64,000 nucleotides of DNA, from positions 1,116,001-1,180,000 of the forward strand of contig JAWKIR010000002.1 of NCBI GenBank assembly GCA_041394245.1, given 5' to 3'. The stretch is from Acidimicrobiales bacterium. GTDB taxonomy: Bacteria; Actinomycetota; Acidimicrobiia; Acidimicrobiales; Aldehydirespiratoraceae. Made by a program: the position numbers and the translations under genes. This document shows, in pieces, positions 28,760 to 38,200 of this stretch. Under the pieces are notes generated by a model that was not told the origin of the DNA, searched no databases, and saw only the letters and a list, made by a program, of their open reading frames with translations. Each line of letters starts with the position of its first letter. Position 1 is the stretch's first letter.

Positions 28760-28765
28760 TAGATT
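28760..28765 (+). promoter_or_regulatory. -10-like hexamer for a leaderless integrase start
   Basis: TAGATT lies 6 bases before the ATG at 28772. The -35 region would fall on the ATAGACTG repeats, so a protein bound there could control the integrase. No ribosome site is visible. Confidence 0.5.
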
Positions 28766-28771
28766 CCTCTC

Positions 28772-30202
28772 ATGGCGGAACTCCGAGACGTCTTCGAGGC
28801 CAAGGTCGACCGCACGGGCGAACATCATTTGTGGCTCGGTTCGCGGACCAAAGGTGGTGGCGGCCAGATCCGCGTCGACGGAAAGCTCCACACCACCGCA
28901 CGGGTCGCCTGGTTCCTCGAGCACGGCGAGCCACCGGCCGGCAGCCGAATCCGGTCGTGTCCGTTCGACCCGCTGTGTGTTCGAGTCGAGCATCTCTCGA
29001 TCACCGCCAGCGCGGCAAAGACCCCCGCATCCCGAGCACCCCGAGGCAGCGGCTCGGTCACCCGCGTCGACCGCAACAAGTGGAAGATCGTCGCTGACGC
29101 CGGCCGCGACACCACCGGAAAACGCCGCCGTCTCACGCGCACTGTGCTCGGCACCAAGTCGCAAGCCAACGATGCGCTCGCCGCCCTGAAGGTCAACCTC
29201 GCCGAAGGCCGAACCCGGCCCACACCTGCCGGTGGTTCACTCACCGTCGACGACCTCATCGACTGGTACATCGAGTTCGCCCGCGAGGTCAGGGGTCTCG
29301 AGCATTCCACCGTCTTCGGCTACAACGACGCCTACAAGAAGTGGCTCGCCGACGAGATCGGCAGTCACAACGCCGACCGCCTCTCCCCCGCCGACCTCGA
29401 CAACGCATTCGGCCGCATGCGCCGCGCCGGCCTCTCCCACAGCCGAATGAACAACGCCCGAGCAGTCCTGAGCGGCGCCTACAAATGGGGTCGCCGCCAC
29501 CACAAGGTCGCCACCAACCCCGTGGCCGGATTCGAACTCCCAATCAGCTCCAAAGCTCCGAGGACGACCGCAACCCCAGAGGTCGAAGAACTTCTTCGGA
29601 TTCTCGACGGCGCGGACGAGCACGACCCCGACATCGCACCGATCCTGAAGCTCGCCGCCACCACCGGCATGCGCCGCGGCGAACTCGCAGGGCTACGGCG
29701 CGACCGACTCCACCTCGACCGCAACGAACTCGTCGTCGACACCGCCGTGAACGACGCCGGGGGCACGATCGTCATCAAACCAACCAAGACGAAACAGAGC
29801 CGCGTCGTCAGTCTCGACGTCGGAACCATCGCGATGCTCGCCGCCCATCGTGACCAGATGAATCAGCGAGCCGCCGAATGCGGAGTCCAGATTCCCGTTG
29901 ACGGGTTCGTCTTCAGTCTCGACCCGACCTGCGCCGAACCGATGCGGCCCGAGTTCATGACCCGACGCATGCGCCAACTTCGCGCCGCCCTCGGCATTGG
30001 CACCGGAGACTTCGACGCAACCATCCTCGCCCTTCGCAAGTGGACGAGCACCGAGCTCATGGATGCAGGTTTCAACCCGTCCGCAGTCAGCGAACGCCAG
30101 GGCCACACCGTGCAGGTCATGCTGACCAACTACTCCGGAAGGCGCCGATCCGCCGACAAGGCCGCCGCGGACCACCTCGGCCAACAAGTCCACAACCGAT
30201 AG
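28772..30202 (+). CDS. Tyrosine site-specific integrase with HNH-like N-terminal region
   Basis: This is a 476-residue protein. The C-terminal half is a tyrosine recombinase: Arg300 (TGMRRGEL), Lys about 338-340, Arg421 (LALRKW in place of HxLRH), His444 (RQGH) and the nucleophile Tyr453. An Arm/SAM-like N-terminal DNA-binding domain lies at about 95-250. Residues 17-77 look like an HNH-type homing endonuclease fold: LWLGS, GGGQIRVDGK, ARVAWFLEHGEPP, then C63, C69 (DPLCVRVEHL) and H74. The His usually found before the first Cys is missing. The gene sits directly beside the left attachment site and catalyses integration and excision of the element. Confidence 0.92.
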   Translation: MAELRDVFEAKVDRTGEHHLWLGSRTKGGGGQIRVDGKLHTTARVAWFLEHGEPPAGSRIRSCPFDPLCVRVEHLSITASAAKTPASRAPRGSGSVTRVDRNKWKIVADAGRDTTGKRRRLTRTVLGTKSQANDALAALKVNLAEGRTRPTPAGGSLTVDDLIDWYIEFAREVRGLEHSTVFGYNDAYKKWLADEIGSHNADRLSPADLDNAFGRMRRAGLSHSRMNNARAVLSGAYKWGRRHHKVATNPVAGFELPISSKAPRTTATPEVEELLRILDGADEHDPDIAPILKLAATTGMRRGELAGLRRDRLHLDRNELVVDTAVNDAGGTIVIKPTKTKQSRVVSLDVGTIAMLAAHRDQMNQRAAECGVQIPVDGFVFSLDPTCAEPMRPEFMTRRMRQLRAALGIGTGDFDATILALRKWTSTELMDAGFNPSAVSERQGHTVQVMLTNYSGRRRSADKAAADHLGQQVHNR

Positions 30203-30348
30203 TCGCCTCGATATCAGTCCATGTCTCAAGTCGCTCCGGAGCTGGCCTTGACTTCACCCACGGCGGCGGTCTACTGGCCGCCGATCGAGGCGAGCGTGTC
30301 AGGCGGCGAAGCGTTGAAGTTGTGATGGAACACAGACCGCGAACTCGC

Positions 30349-31122
30349 TCAGGACGGTCGTATCTCCGAAGACCGGGAGTGGTTCTCCTCCGGCGCCGGG
30401 TCTTGAGGATGGGTGTCGAGCACACCGAGCCGCGCGGCGATCGCGATCCCCTCCGAGCGATTCGCGGCACCGAGCCGTATCCATATCGACTTCGCCCGCC
30501 GGTACAGAGTGCGTTCCGACCACCCGAGCCGGGCGGCGGCATCTACCATCGGCTCCCCGTTCGCGATTGCTCGAACGAGGCTGACATCCTCCGACGTGAG
30601 CCCGCCGCGAGAGGGTGCCCATCCATCGCTGCTATCCAGTACGACGACCAAGCTGTGAGCGGCCCAGTTGAGTGCCCACACCGCGTCGCGAGTCACCGTC
30701 GCCGCCAGTCGTGCATACGGCAGGTTCGGAAGAAGTCGGTTCGTCGTTCGGTCCGAAGATGTGGGCAAATGACTGCTGGTGGCCGCGGGTGGTACGGCAG
30801 TCCCGAGACTTCGCGAGACCCCCAGAAGGTAGGCATTGACCGCTCGAGAGGACGGCGCCAGCGACGGGGGAATGTCGGATCGTTCCGACAGCTCGACGGC
30901 AGCGACTCCGTACGAGGCTGCTACCGACACCCGGTCTGCCTCGCTAAGGAACTCGGCATAGATCTTTGAGGCGGCAGTGTGGAACGCCATTCCGCCGAGA
31001 TCGTCCAGGGGCCCAGGAGCGCAGCCCAGCTCGTGCGCTTCCGCCAGAAGCTCGCTGAACACCGCGACGCGATGCAGTGTAACTACAAGCGTGCCGCCGC
31101 GGCCGACGTTCCACCGTTCCAC
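30349..31122 (-). CDS. LuxR-type HTH regulator carried by the element
   Basis: This is a 257-residue protein. Residues 170-235 form a GerE/LuxR helix-turn-helix (LTSEDVSLVRAIANGEPMVD, then AARLGWSERTLYRRAKSIWIRLGA). The N-terminal 165 residues (HELGCAPGPLDDLGGMAFH, then ALNWAAHSLVVVLD) match no receiver or autoinducer domain I recognise. The first HTH residues lack the usual EREVL, having SEDVSLV. It is transcribed toward the integrase and may control the element or its cargo; this is inferred from position only. Confidence 0.75.
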   Translation of the reverse strand: MERWNVGRGGTLVVTLHRVAVFSELLAEAHELGCAPGPLDDLGGMAFHTAASKIYAEFLSEADRVSVAASYGVAAVELSERSDIPPSLAPSSRAVNAYLLGVSRSLGTAVPPAATSSHLPTSSDRTTNRLLPNLPYARLAATVTRDAVWALNWAAHSLVVVLDSSDGWAPSRGGLTSEDVSLVRAIANGEPMVDAAARLGWSERTLYRRAKSIWIRLGAANRSEGIAIAARLGVLDTHPQDPAPEENHSRSSEIRPS

Positions 31123-31480
31123 CGTTCATCCTCCGCCTCCACCGTCCCGCCGCTGCCAACGTAGCAAGGTCGCCCTCCCGTGTGTCCGCGCGGGAGTTCG
31201 CGACACAAAACTCTGAGTGTCGGAATCTATGGACTTCCGCGACCGGGCCTCGCCCACCGGCGCCGGGCGAATGAGAGACGGTCGCTCTCGTCGTCAACGA
31301 CCTCCGCAAGGCCCCCACCCAACGAGACGCGGTCTCCGAGATCCCCACCACGCGGACGCGGTGGGGATCTCGGGCCAGCTCGCTGACCGGCACTCGCTAT
31401 CGCGGGTCGGATCGACCGGTGACCGCGTCGACAAGGCCGCTATGGACAACCATCCGTTCACACGTAGCGCGCCGGTCCGC
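31123..31480. other. Intergenic stretch, 358 bp
   Basis: No supported gene. It contains a perfect 13-bp inverted repeat at 31337-31372 and otherwise ordinary sequence. Short open frames here have no signal peptide, HTH or ribosome site. Confidence 0.6.
31337..31372 (-). terminator. Perfect 13-bp stem downstream of the sigma-factor operon
   Basis: CGAGATCCCCACC (31337-31349) pairs with GGTGGGGATCTCG (31360-31372) around a 10-base loop. It is 108 bases past the stop of the secreted-protein gene in its direction of transcription. There is no T tract, so a terminator role is likely but not certain. Confidence 0.5.
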
Positions 31481-31990
31481 CTAGTGGTCGAGGATTAGCG
31501 AAAGAAGACCCGAGTCGTGCGGAGTGCCAGTGACCCAGAATCTGTGACTATGCAACACACGCTCTTTCGACGAGTCGGCACAGCTTGTGAATCGGAAGGC
31601 AGTTCCCGTGAATGCACGGGCGTAGTCGGAATCACACACGGCCCACGCACCACCGACCCATCTGTACTGCCACGCTGCGACCTCGACGTCGTAGCCATTC
31701 ACGCCACTTTGGCAGGCGGCACCGTCCAGATGACCGAATGTGTACGTGAGTCCCACCGCGTTCACGCCTCCGTTGTCCGAGATGATTGCGTGCTCCGTAC
31801 CTTCGAACGCTCCAACATCGTAGAACGGTGCGCATACCGCGGAGGTGGTTTCCGCCACCGCGTGGACTGCGAGCGGACCAGCAATCATTCCGATAGTGGC
31901 AGCCACGACCAGCGAGATCCACCTGCGAAGGTGGCGCTTGTTTGAATCGGTCTGTAGGGGCTGCGCTCGGGTATCGGTCACTGAGGTCAT
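31481..31990 (-). CDS. Small secreted protein, last gene of the ECF sigma operon
   Basis: This is a 169-residue protein. A basic N-terminus and hydrophobic segment at about 23-42 (WISLVVAATIGMIAGPL, then AVHAVAETTS) form a signal peptide. The mature part is about 125 residues with four or five Cys (CAPFYDVGAF, ACQSGVNGYDVEV, WAVCDSDY, FTSCADSS) and several Trp/Tyr, suggesting a disulfide-bonded beta-rich extracellular protein. I do not recognise the family. The start overlaps the upstream membrane-protein stop by 4 bases (ATGA), so the two are coupled. Confidence 0.75.
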   Translation of the reverse strand: MTSVTDTRAQPLQTDSNKRHLRRWISLVVAATIGMIAGPLAVHAVAETTSAVCAPFYDVGAFEGTEHAIISDNGGVNAVGLTYTFGHLDGAACQSGVNGYDVEVAAWQYRWVGGAWAVCDSDYARAFTGTAFRFTSCADSSKERVLHSHRFWVTGTPHDSGLLSLILDH

Positions 31991-32532
31991 GGTGTCTCTC
32001 CTTGATCATGAACGTCTCCAAGGACGCTCTCCGCGCACTCGCGATTGTCGGGATTGCAGCCATAGCGCTCGGCTCTCAATCGATGTGCATCGAGAACGCC
32101 GGAGTCGGCTGTGGCCAGATCTACGAACCCAAGCGCTGGTACCAGGTAGCCGACGACCGCGCCGTCAGGCGCGTCGAAGAGCGGGGACACCGTGCCGAGG
32201 CCCGGAACGAGAACGCGCCCGGACCAACCATCACCGGGGCGAACGTCAGCGGGCACTGACATGTCGACTTGCAGCCAGAGTTCGTGAGGCACATCAATGC
32301 CTTCGACCGCCGCAGCAGGCGCCGCTGGGAGCCAACCGGACGCAAACTGTGCCTCGATCTCCGCGAGGTCGGCGCTCTCCTCCTGACTGACTGGAGCAAC
32401 TGGCGGTCCGTCGGCCCCGGCTGGCTGTAGCGCGAGCCATCCAGCGCCCGAGGCAAGGGCACTGATCACCGCGACCCCGGCCGCGGAGCCAGCAAGCTCC
32501 CGGACTCTCTTCGATCTTGGATGCGTGGACAT
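31987..32532 (-). CDS. Single-pass membrane protein, homologous to the sigma-linked protein at 33108
   Basis: This is a 181-residue protein. A short cytoplasmic basic stretch (STHPRSKRVREL) is followed by a hydrophobic helix at about 15-38 and an external domain. The external domain shares a pattern with the protein at 33108-33791: GW(L/V)PA.P..A, VP.ELWL.V, DAP.G.V.GY..P..G and YGC/WGC-x-P. This suggests duplication inside the element. The ATG at 32532 has GAGG 4-7 bases before it; the open frame continues to 32748 without a plausible start. It is translationally coupled to the secreted-protein gene. Confidence 0.75.
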   Translation of the reverse strand: MSTHPRSKRVRELAGSAAGVAVISALASGAGWLALQPAGADGPPVAPVSQEESADLAEIEAQFASGWLPAAPAAAVEGIDVPHELWLQVDMSVPADVRPGDGWSGRVLVPGLGTVSPLFDAPDGAVVGYLVPALGFVDLATADSGVLDAHRLRAERYGCNPDNRECAESVLGDVHDQGETP

Positions 32533-33107
32533 AGGACCTCGCTCTTTCGCAGTGTTCGCCGGGCTACTTGCCCGACACACCCAACGTAAGGCGTTGTCTT
32601 GGCAGGACTCTGACAGAGTGCCGACAGCCCGAGGCGCCCATCCGCGAGTTCCGCATCGGGTCTCGACTATCTCCGTCAACCAGTCGCGCGCAGCACGGTG
32701 GCCACCCGGACCCGGGCGAAGTGGCCTGTCTCCTTTCAACGACTCCACCCCATCGCGATGAGTCGGCCACTCGACCTCGAGTCACGGATGCGACGCCGTG
32801 ACCAGCTGTCGATGCCGAGCCCAGTCCCGGTTCGAGCCAGAATGCAGACTCTCCGCTGGACAGGCCTCTGCGCCAAAGGTTCTCCTGCCGCCGTGCGACG
32901 GGCCCCCTGACCATGAGATCAGAATCCAGCTACCCCAACTTCATCGCACCCGCAGGCCGGATGAAGCCTCGGTCCCTACTCAGCCTCGGAAACGTCGTCG
33001 AAGCCCGCAGACGTCCCGTGCTATCGCCGTGGGCCCCAACTTGTCCCCTCGAGCGCACCCTCTACTGGGAGGTCCCCGTCCCCAACCCGTCAAGAATCGA
33101 ATCCGCG
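32533..33107. other. Intergenic stretch, 575 bp
   Basis: No supported gene. Open frames on both strands are Arg/Ser/Pro-rich and look like frame noise. It separates the two homologous membrane-protein genes and could hold a second promoter for the downstream pair or a decayed gene; I see neither clearly. Confidence 0.55.
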
Positions 33108-33791
33108 CTAGCCGTCATGAATCGAGGCCGAGCAAGCTGTCGCCGCGCCATAGTCCGGATCAAGGGGGTCGCATCCCCAGATCAAAACTCTCTCCTCTGG
33201 GGAATCCAGGTCGTCCAGATCTTCAGCGGAGAGATACCCAGTCCTCGGCAACATGTAGCCGATGACATTGCCACGCGGGGCGTCATACAACGCCTGCGCT
33301 CCCGGTAGCAGTTCGGTTAGTTTGGCTGCGGCGACGAACTCGATATCACCGACCGGAAGCCATAGTTCCACGGGCACAGTAGCGCCGGGGATCGCAGCCC
33401 TCGGGCTAGCAGGAACCCAACCATCCAGAATCTGAGCGTCGAGTAGATCATTCGCATCCTGAAGTTCCTGGGCCGGATCGACCGTGGCGGGAGCGAGGGT
33501 AGAACTCGTCCCATGGCTCGCCGGCTCGCTGCTGATGGATGGTGCACCCTCGCTGTCGGGAGCTTCGGTCGCAGTCTGGACCGATCTGGGCGCGAACGGG
33601 TCCGCTAGGGCGGCTGCTGATACAGCCGCCCCAAGCGCCACCACGGAGACCACGACTCGTAGGCGTCGCACCTTCCGACGTCGAAGGTCCGTACTTCTCA
33701 CGACGATTGCTGAGTAATCAGGACGTGAAATGGGCCGCGGATCGCTCGCGAGCTGACGAAGCTTGCTTTCGACAGAATTGGGTTCAGACAT
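33108..33791 (-). CDS. Single-pass membrane protein coupled to the ECF sigma factor, anti-sigma-like
   Basis: This is a 227-residue protein. Residues 1-40 are cytoplasmic (ESKLRQLASDPRPISRPDYS), residues 42-62 a membrane helix (LRVVVSVVALGAAVSAAAL), and residues 65-115 a Ser/Thr/Pro/Glu linker. The external domain is like that of the protein at 31987-32532. Its ATG overlaps the sigma-factor stop by 8 bases. Position and topology are those of a membrane anti-sigma factor, but the cytoplasmic part is short and lacks the zinc HxxxCxxC motif. The role is inferred. Confidence 0.75.
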   Translation of the reverse strand: MSEPNSVESKLRQLASDPRPISRPDYSAIVVRSTDLRRRKVRRLRVVVSVVALGAAVSAAALADPFAPRSVQTATEAPDSEGAPSISSEPASHGTSSTLAPATVDPAQELQDANDLLDAQILDGWVPASPRAAIPGATVPVELWLPVGDIEFVAAAKLTELLPGAQALYDAPRGNVIGYMLPRTGYLSAEDLDDLDSPEERVLIWGCDPLDPDYGAATACSASIHDG

Positions 33792-34302
33792 GAGTGCCCT
33801 TCGGTTGGTCTATGTTGAGTTTCTTCTCCAGCGCGCCGAGCGCTCGGTGGATATGCGACTTGACGGTTGACTCCGAAACTCCGAGTTCGATGCTCACCTC
33901 GCGCATGGTCAAGCCGGCGACGAAGTGGAGAAGTGTCGCTTCTCTTTGCCTCCGAGGAAGGCGGGCGATCGCGGCGCGGAGCCGATCCAACTCGTCAACC
34001 TCATATCCGACAGTTTCCGGTGTCTCGGATATCAGCCGACGACCAGCTTCGGTCTCACGCAGCGGTCGGAGTTTGCGGCGGCGTAGCCGCGAACGAGCGA
34101 GGTTGAGGGTCGTGGTCCGAAGGTAGGCTGCGCCATTTCGGGGCGCCGCTGATGGCCACCGGGCCAAGCACCGCACAAAAGCTTCTTGCACAACCTCTTC
34201 GGACGCCGATGTGTCGTCGAGTAGTGCCCTGGCGACGCGGACAAGTGCGACATACTCGGTCCGAAACAGATCTTCCAGCGGTCGCAGCTCACTCTCGCGC
34301 AC
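33784..34302 (-). CDS. ECF-type RNA polymerase sigma factor
   Basis: This is a 172-residue protein. Region 2 includes LFRTEYVALVRVARALLDD and EEVVQEAFVRCLARW. Region 4 includes LPRRQREATLLHFVAGLTMREVSIELGVSESTVKSHIHRAL. The length and two-region layout are those of a SigE/SigM-like ECF factor. The GTG at 34302 is 5 bases from a TAGGCT hexamer and gives the normal family length; the frame is open to 34479 with no family sequence in that extension. It is the first gene of the element's minus-strand operon. Confidence 0.9.
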   Translation of the reverse strand: MRESELRPLEDLFRTEYVALVRVARALLDDTSASEEVVQEAFVRCLARWPSAAPRNGAAYLRTTTLNLARSRLRRRKLRPLRETEAGRRLISETPETVGYEVDELDRLRAAIARLPRRQREATLLHFVAGLTMREVSIELGVSESTVKSHIHRALGALEKKLNIDQPKGTHV

Positions 34303-34793
34303 GCACGAGCCTACAGAGCTGGCCCCAGCAGATCGCTTCGGCGACCCGCCGATATCCACAGGATGCAATCTAGGCGGCGCTAGGGCAGGCAGTTGATTCA
34401 CACACACTACGACTCGACGGACGGCCGTTTGGTCGACACATCCGAGATGAATTCTTCGGCGACGGCGCTGGAAATGCATGAGCGCCCCGGATGCCCGAGA
34501 CCTTTGCAGGGGTCAATGCCGGTGGACCTGCGCGGATACGTGCCTCAGATCGGTCTCGGATAGGTCCGAGAAGGCGATCCCTCCCGGATCGCTTCGCTGA
34601 CGATCGGCATCCGGTGTCCCAATCGGCGCAACCGGTGGGTCACAGGTGGGCATGGTGCTCGCATTCAGAGAACTCTGCGCTGCTCCAGCTCAGAACAGAG
34701 CAGTGTCCCGATTCTGGCCGGCGACGTCGCGTTGGGCTCCCGTAGATGTCCCTGTGACAGAGGTGAGGGACTGGACCGGACTGGAGGACGGCG
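34303..34793. other. Intergenic stretch between sigma factor and excisionase, candidate origin-of-transfer region
   Basis: No supported gene in 491 bp. It holds a small hairpin CTCGGA-TAGG-TCCGAG (34555-34570) and lies upstream of the relaxase operon, where nicking sites are commonly found. No nic consensus is recognised. Confidence 0.4.
34308..34313 (-). promoter_or_regulatory. -10-like hexamer for the ECF sigma gene
   Basis: TAGGCT on the minus strand lies 5 bases before the GTG start, without a ribosome site, consistent with a leaderless transcript. Confidence 0.45.
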
Positions 34794-35105
34794 ATGCGGT
34801 CGGGTGATCTCCGCTTGGTCTACACGGTCGCGGAAGCGGCCGAGCTTCTTGGTATCGGCCGGTCGACGGCGTACGAGCTGGTTCAGCGCGGTGAACTCGC
34901 CACGACTCGGATCGGTAGTCGCGTCGTCGTCACCCGGCCAACGTTGACGACGCTTCTGGGCATTGAGCCGCCGCTTCCCGGCGAGCTCGATCAGACACGA
35001 CGAGCGGCGGCCAGCGCCGACCGACGCGTCGCTGCGCCTAGCAGCACGGCCCGCCGGCGCCGCCCGCCGGTGGACGCTCAGACCCACCTCCCGTTCGCGG
35101 ACTGA
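34794..35105 (+). CDS. Excisionase-like helix-turn-helix protein
   Basis: This is a 103-residue protein. Residues 9-55 form a MerR/excisionase-family winged HTH (YTVAEAAELLGIGRSTAYELV, then RGELATTRIGSRVVVTRPTL). The rest is an Arg/Ala-rich tail. The start has a good ribosome site (GGAGGACGGCG). Such proteins bend DNA at attachment sites and favour excision. It precedes the relaxase gene in the same direction and is probably co-transcribed. Confidence 0.85.
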   Translation: MRSGDLRLVYTVAEAAELLGIGRSTAYELVQRGELATTRIGSRVVVTRPTLTTLLGIEPPLPGELDQTRRAAASADRRVAAPSSTARRRRPPVDAQTHLPFAD

Positions 35106-35216
35106 GGACGCGGTCATGCCTCTCCCGGCCATCTCCCGACAAGGCGACGAGGAAGTGACAGACGGGTGCACAAGTGTGTGCGGGACAGGGTTGTCGCGGT
35201 CGCGGCGGTGGTTGCG

Positions 35217-38200
35217 GTGACGGCTCGGGTGACGACGTTGAAGGGCGTCGACGCGGGCGCGTACTACGTGGAGGCGTTGCCGAACTACTACCTCGATTCG
35301 GGCGAACCGGCCGGTGTGTGGCACGGCCGCGGGGCCGAGCTGTTGGGGCTCGAGGGCGCGATCGTCGACGGCGAGTTCATGCGAGTCATGGCCGGCCTGC
35401 AGCCTCATGCCGGCGCTGAGGTTCCGTTGGGTCGCGGGTATGGCGATGAGTCGGTTCGGGGGTTCGATGTGACGGCGTCGGCACCGAAGTCGGTGTCCAC
35501 GCTGTTCGCGATCGGCGACGACCAAACTCGCGGCGAGGTGCTCGATGCGCACGACACGGCAGTGGCAACGATGCTGGGTTGGGTCGAGCAGCAGGCCCAC
35601 ACCCGCTACCGGATCAACGGCGAAGTGGCGGTCGTGGATGCGCAAGGGATCATCGCGGCGACGTTTCGTCAGCACACGTCACGATCACTCGACCCGCAGC
35701 TTCACACCCATGTGGTCATCGCCAACAAGGTTCGATCCCCCGACGGCCGCTGGCTGGCCCTCGACGCGCGGACGTTGAAGCTGGATCAGCGGACGTTGTC
35801 GGCGATCTATCACGCGACACTGCGCTCGGAGCTGACCGAGCGGCTCGGTGTCGAATGGCTACCGGTCGAGAACGGCATCGCGGAGATGGCCCATATGCCT
35901 GATGTGGTGTTGGAGGAGTTCTCGACTCGCACTGCCTGTGTGCAGCGTCGCATCGATGAGAAGATCGACCGGTTCATCGACACCCTCGAACGCGACCCGA
36001 CACCGAGGGAACGGTGGCGGCTCGAGCGCGAAGCCGTCATCGACAGCCGACCAGCCAAGACCCACGCCGTCAACGCCGCCGAACTCCACGCCGGCTGGAT
36101 CACACAGATCGAAGCGCTCGGCCACACCCCAGCTCAGCTTGTCCACAACGCGGTCGACCGAATCCGTGGTCGGGTGTTGGATCGTGAGATCGTCGCCAAG
36201 ATGACGGCGCAGGCGATCGCGGCGCTGTCGGAGAAGCAATCGACGTGGCGGCCCGCCCAGTTGACCCGCGAGATCGCCGCCGCGCTCCCCGCTGACGTGC
36301 ACGTCGATCCGGCCGACATGGACCCAATGCTCGACGGACTGACGACAATCGCCATTCGCGACTACTGCGTCGACATCTCCCGCCCCATCCCCGACAACGT
36401 GACGTTGCGTCGTGATGGCCGACCGATCACCGAGTCGACCGCCGACCGGGCCCTAACCACTCCGGCGATCCTCGCCCAAGAGGAACGGCTCCTCGCCTGG
36501 GCCGAGCGCCGAATAGCCCACGAAGGAACCGACTCCGCCGACGCAGTCGAACGCAGCAGCATCGACCTGACCGGCCCACAAGCCGAAACCGCCGCAGCGG
36601 TCGCCGGAGACGCCGACCTCGTCCTCGTGGTCGGCCCGGCCGGAACCGGCAAGACCACCGCGCTCGCACCCGCCGTCGAACAACTCCGAGCAGACGGTCG
36701 CCCCGTCTTCGGCGTCGCACCCTCAGCAGCGGCGGCCGACGTACTTGCATCCGAAACGGGCCTCGCGGCAGACACGATCGACAAGCTCCTCACCGAACAC
36801 TCGCTACGCCGACCACCCGACCACCGCTACAACCTCCCGGCCGGAGCGACCGTGATCGTCGACGAGGCCGGCATGGTCGCCACCGACCGCCTCGACCAGC
36901 TCGCCGCGCTGGCCGACGATCGAGGCTGGCGCCTCGCGCTGGTCGGTGACCCGATGCAGTTCTCCGCCGTCGGACGCGGCGGCATGTTCAACCACCTCAT
37001 CGACACCCACGGCGCCATCGAACTCGACCAGGTCCACCGCTTCACACACGACTGGGAACGCGACGCGTCCCTCCGGCTCCGCCGGGGCGACCCCACCGTT
37101 GCCGAGGTCTATGACCTCGAGGGCCGCCTCCACGGCGGCACCGCCTCCCGAATGGACCGCGAGGCCCTCGACGCCTGGTGGGGCGCCCGCAAACGCGGCG
37201 AGACCGTCGTGCTCGCCGCCCCCACCAACGAGACCGTCGCCCGCCTCAACCACGCCGCCCAACAACGACGCATCGACGCCGGCGAACTCGACACCCGGAG
37301 CCGCAGCATCGACGCCGGCGGCTACCAGCTCCACCTCGGCGACGAGATCGCCACCCGCCGCAACCACCGCCAACTCCACACCGACCAAGGCCTCATGATC
37401 CGCAACCGCGACCAATGGACCATCGACACCATCCACCGCAACGGCGACCTCACCGTGCACGGACGATCCGGCACCGTTCGCCTCCCCGCCGACTACGTCC
37501 AACACCACGTCGAGCTGGCCTACGCCCAAACCAGCCACGCCACCCAAGGCCGCACCGTCGACCGGTCCATCCTCGTCCTCGACGGACCCACCGACGTCCG
37601 CGGCATCTACGTCCCCATGACCCGCGGCCGCCACCACAACGACGCCTACATCGCCACAACCGGCGAAGACACCGCTCTCGACATCTTCACCGACGCCATC
37701 ACCCACAGCTGGATCGACCAACCCGCCTTCGCCCGCCAAGCCGAACTCGCCGGCACCAACCCCCACCGCCCCGGCAACCTCCCCACGCACGAACTCCAGA
37801 CGCTGCTCGCCCAGCAGGCACAGCTGATCGACACCCTGACCCAACTGCGCACCGACATGGATCAGCTACCCCGCGCTTACCAGAGAGCGGTCGACGAACG
37901 AGACCGCACTCGAACGCAACTCGATGCTTCTCGCGAGCGACTGCAGAACGCAGCCGACACCCTTGCTCAACACGATCGGCCCTTCCGCCGCAAGGGTCAC
38001 GAGAACGAGATCCACAGCGCGCAGCGGGCCATCGAATCCCTCGCCGACCAGATCAGGGATCAGAGCGCTCAGATCGATCAGCTCACCGACAAGATCCACG
38101 ACATCGATCGACGACTCCACCGAGCACAGAACCTCGACAAGACACGCCCGGCAATGGAAACTCAACTCGCCGACACCGACGACCGCCTCGGCGACGACCG

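Noticed and set aside
31217..31498. 93-codon frame on the plus strand downstream of the secreted protein
   Set aside because: It has no ribosome site or recognisable feature, and it runs through the 13-bp inverted repeat.
32798..33308. Arg/Pro-rich frames in the gap between the two membrane-protein genes
   Set aside because: No start context, domain or hydrophobic segment. They overlap the coding end of the 33108 protein on the other strand.
36804..37844. 346-codon Gly/Val/Asp-rich frame opposite the relaxase
   Set aside because: It resembles a repeat protein but exactly mirrors the wobble pattern of the relaxase helicase domain, which has intact Walker motifs on the plus strand.
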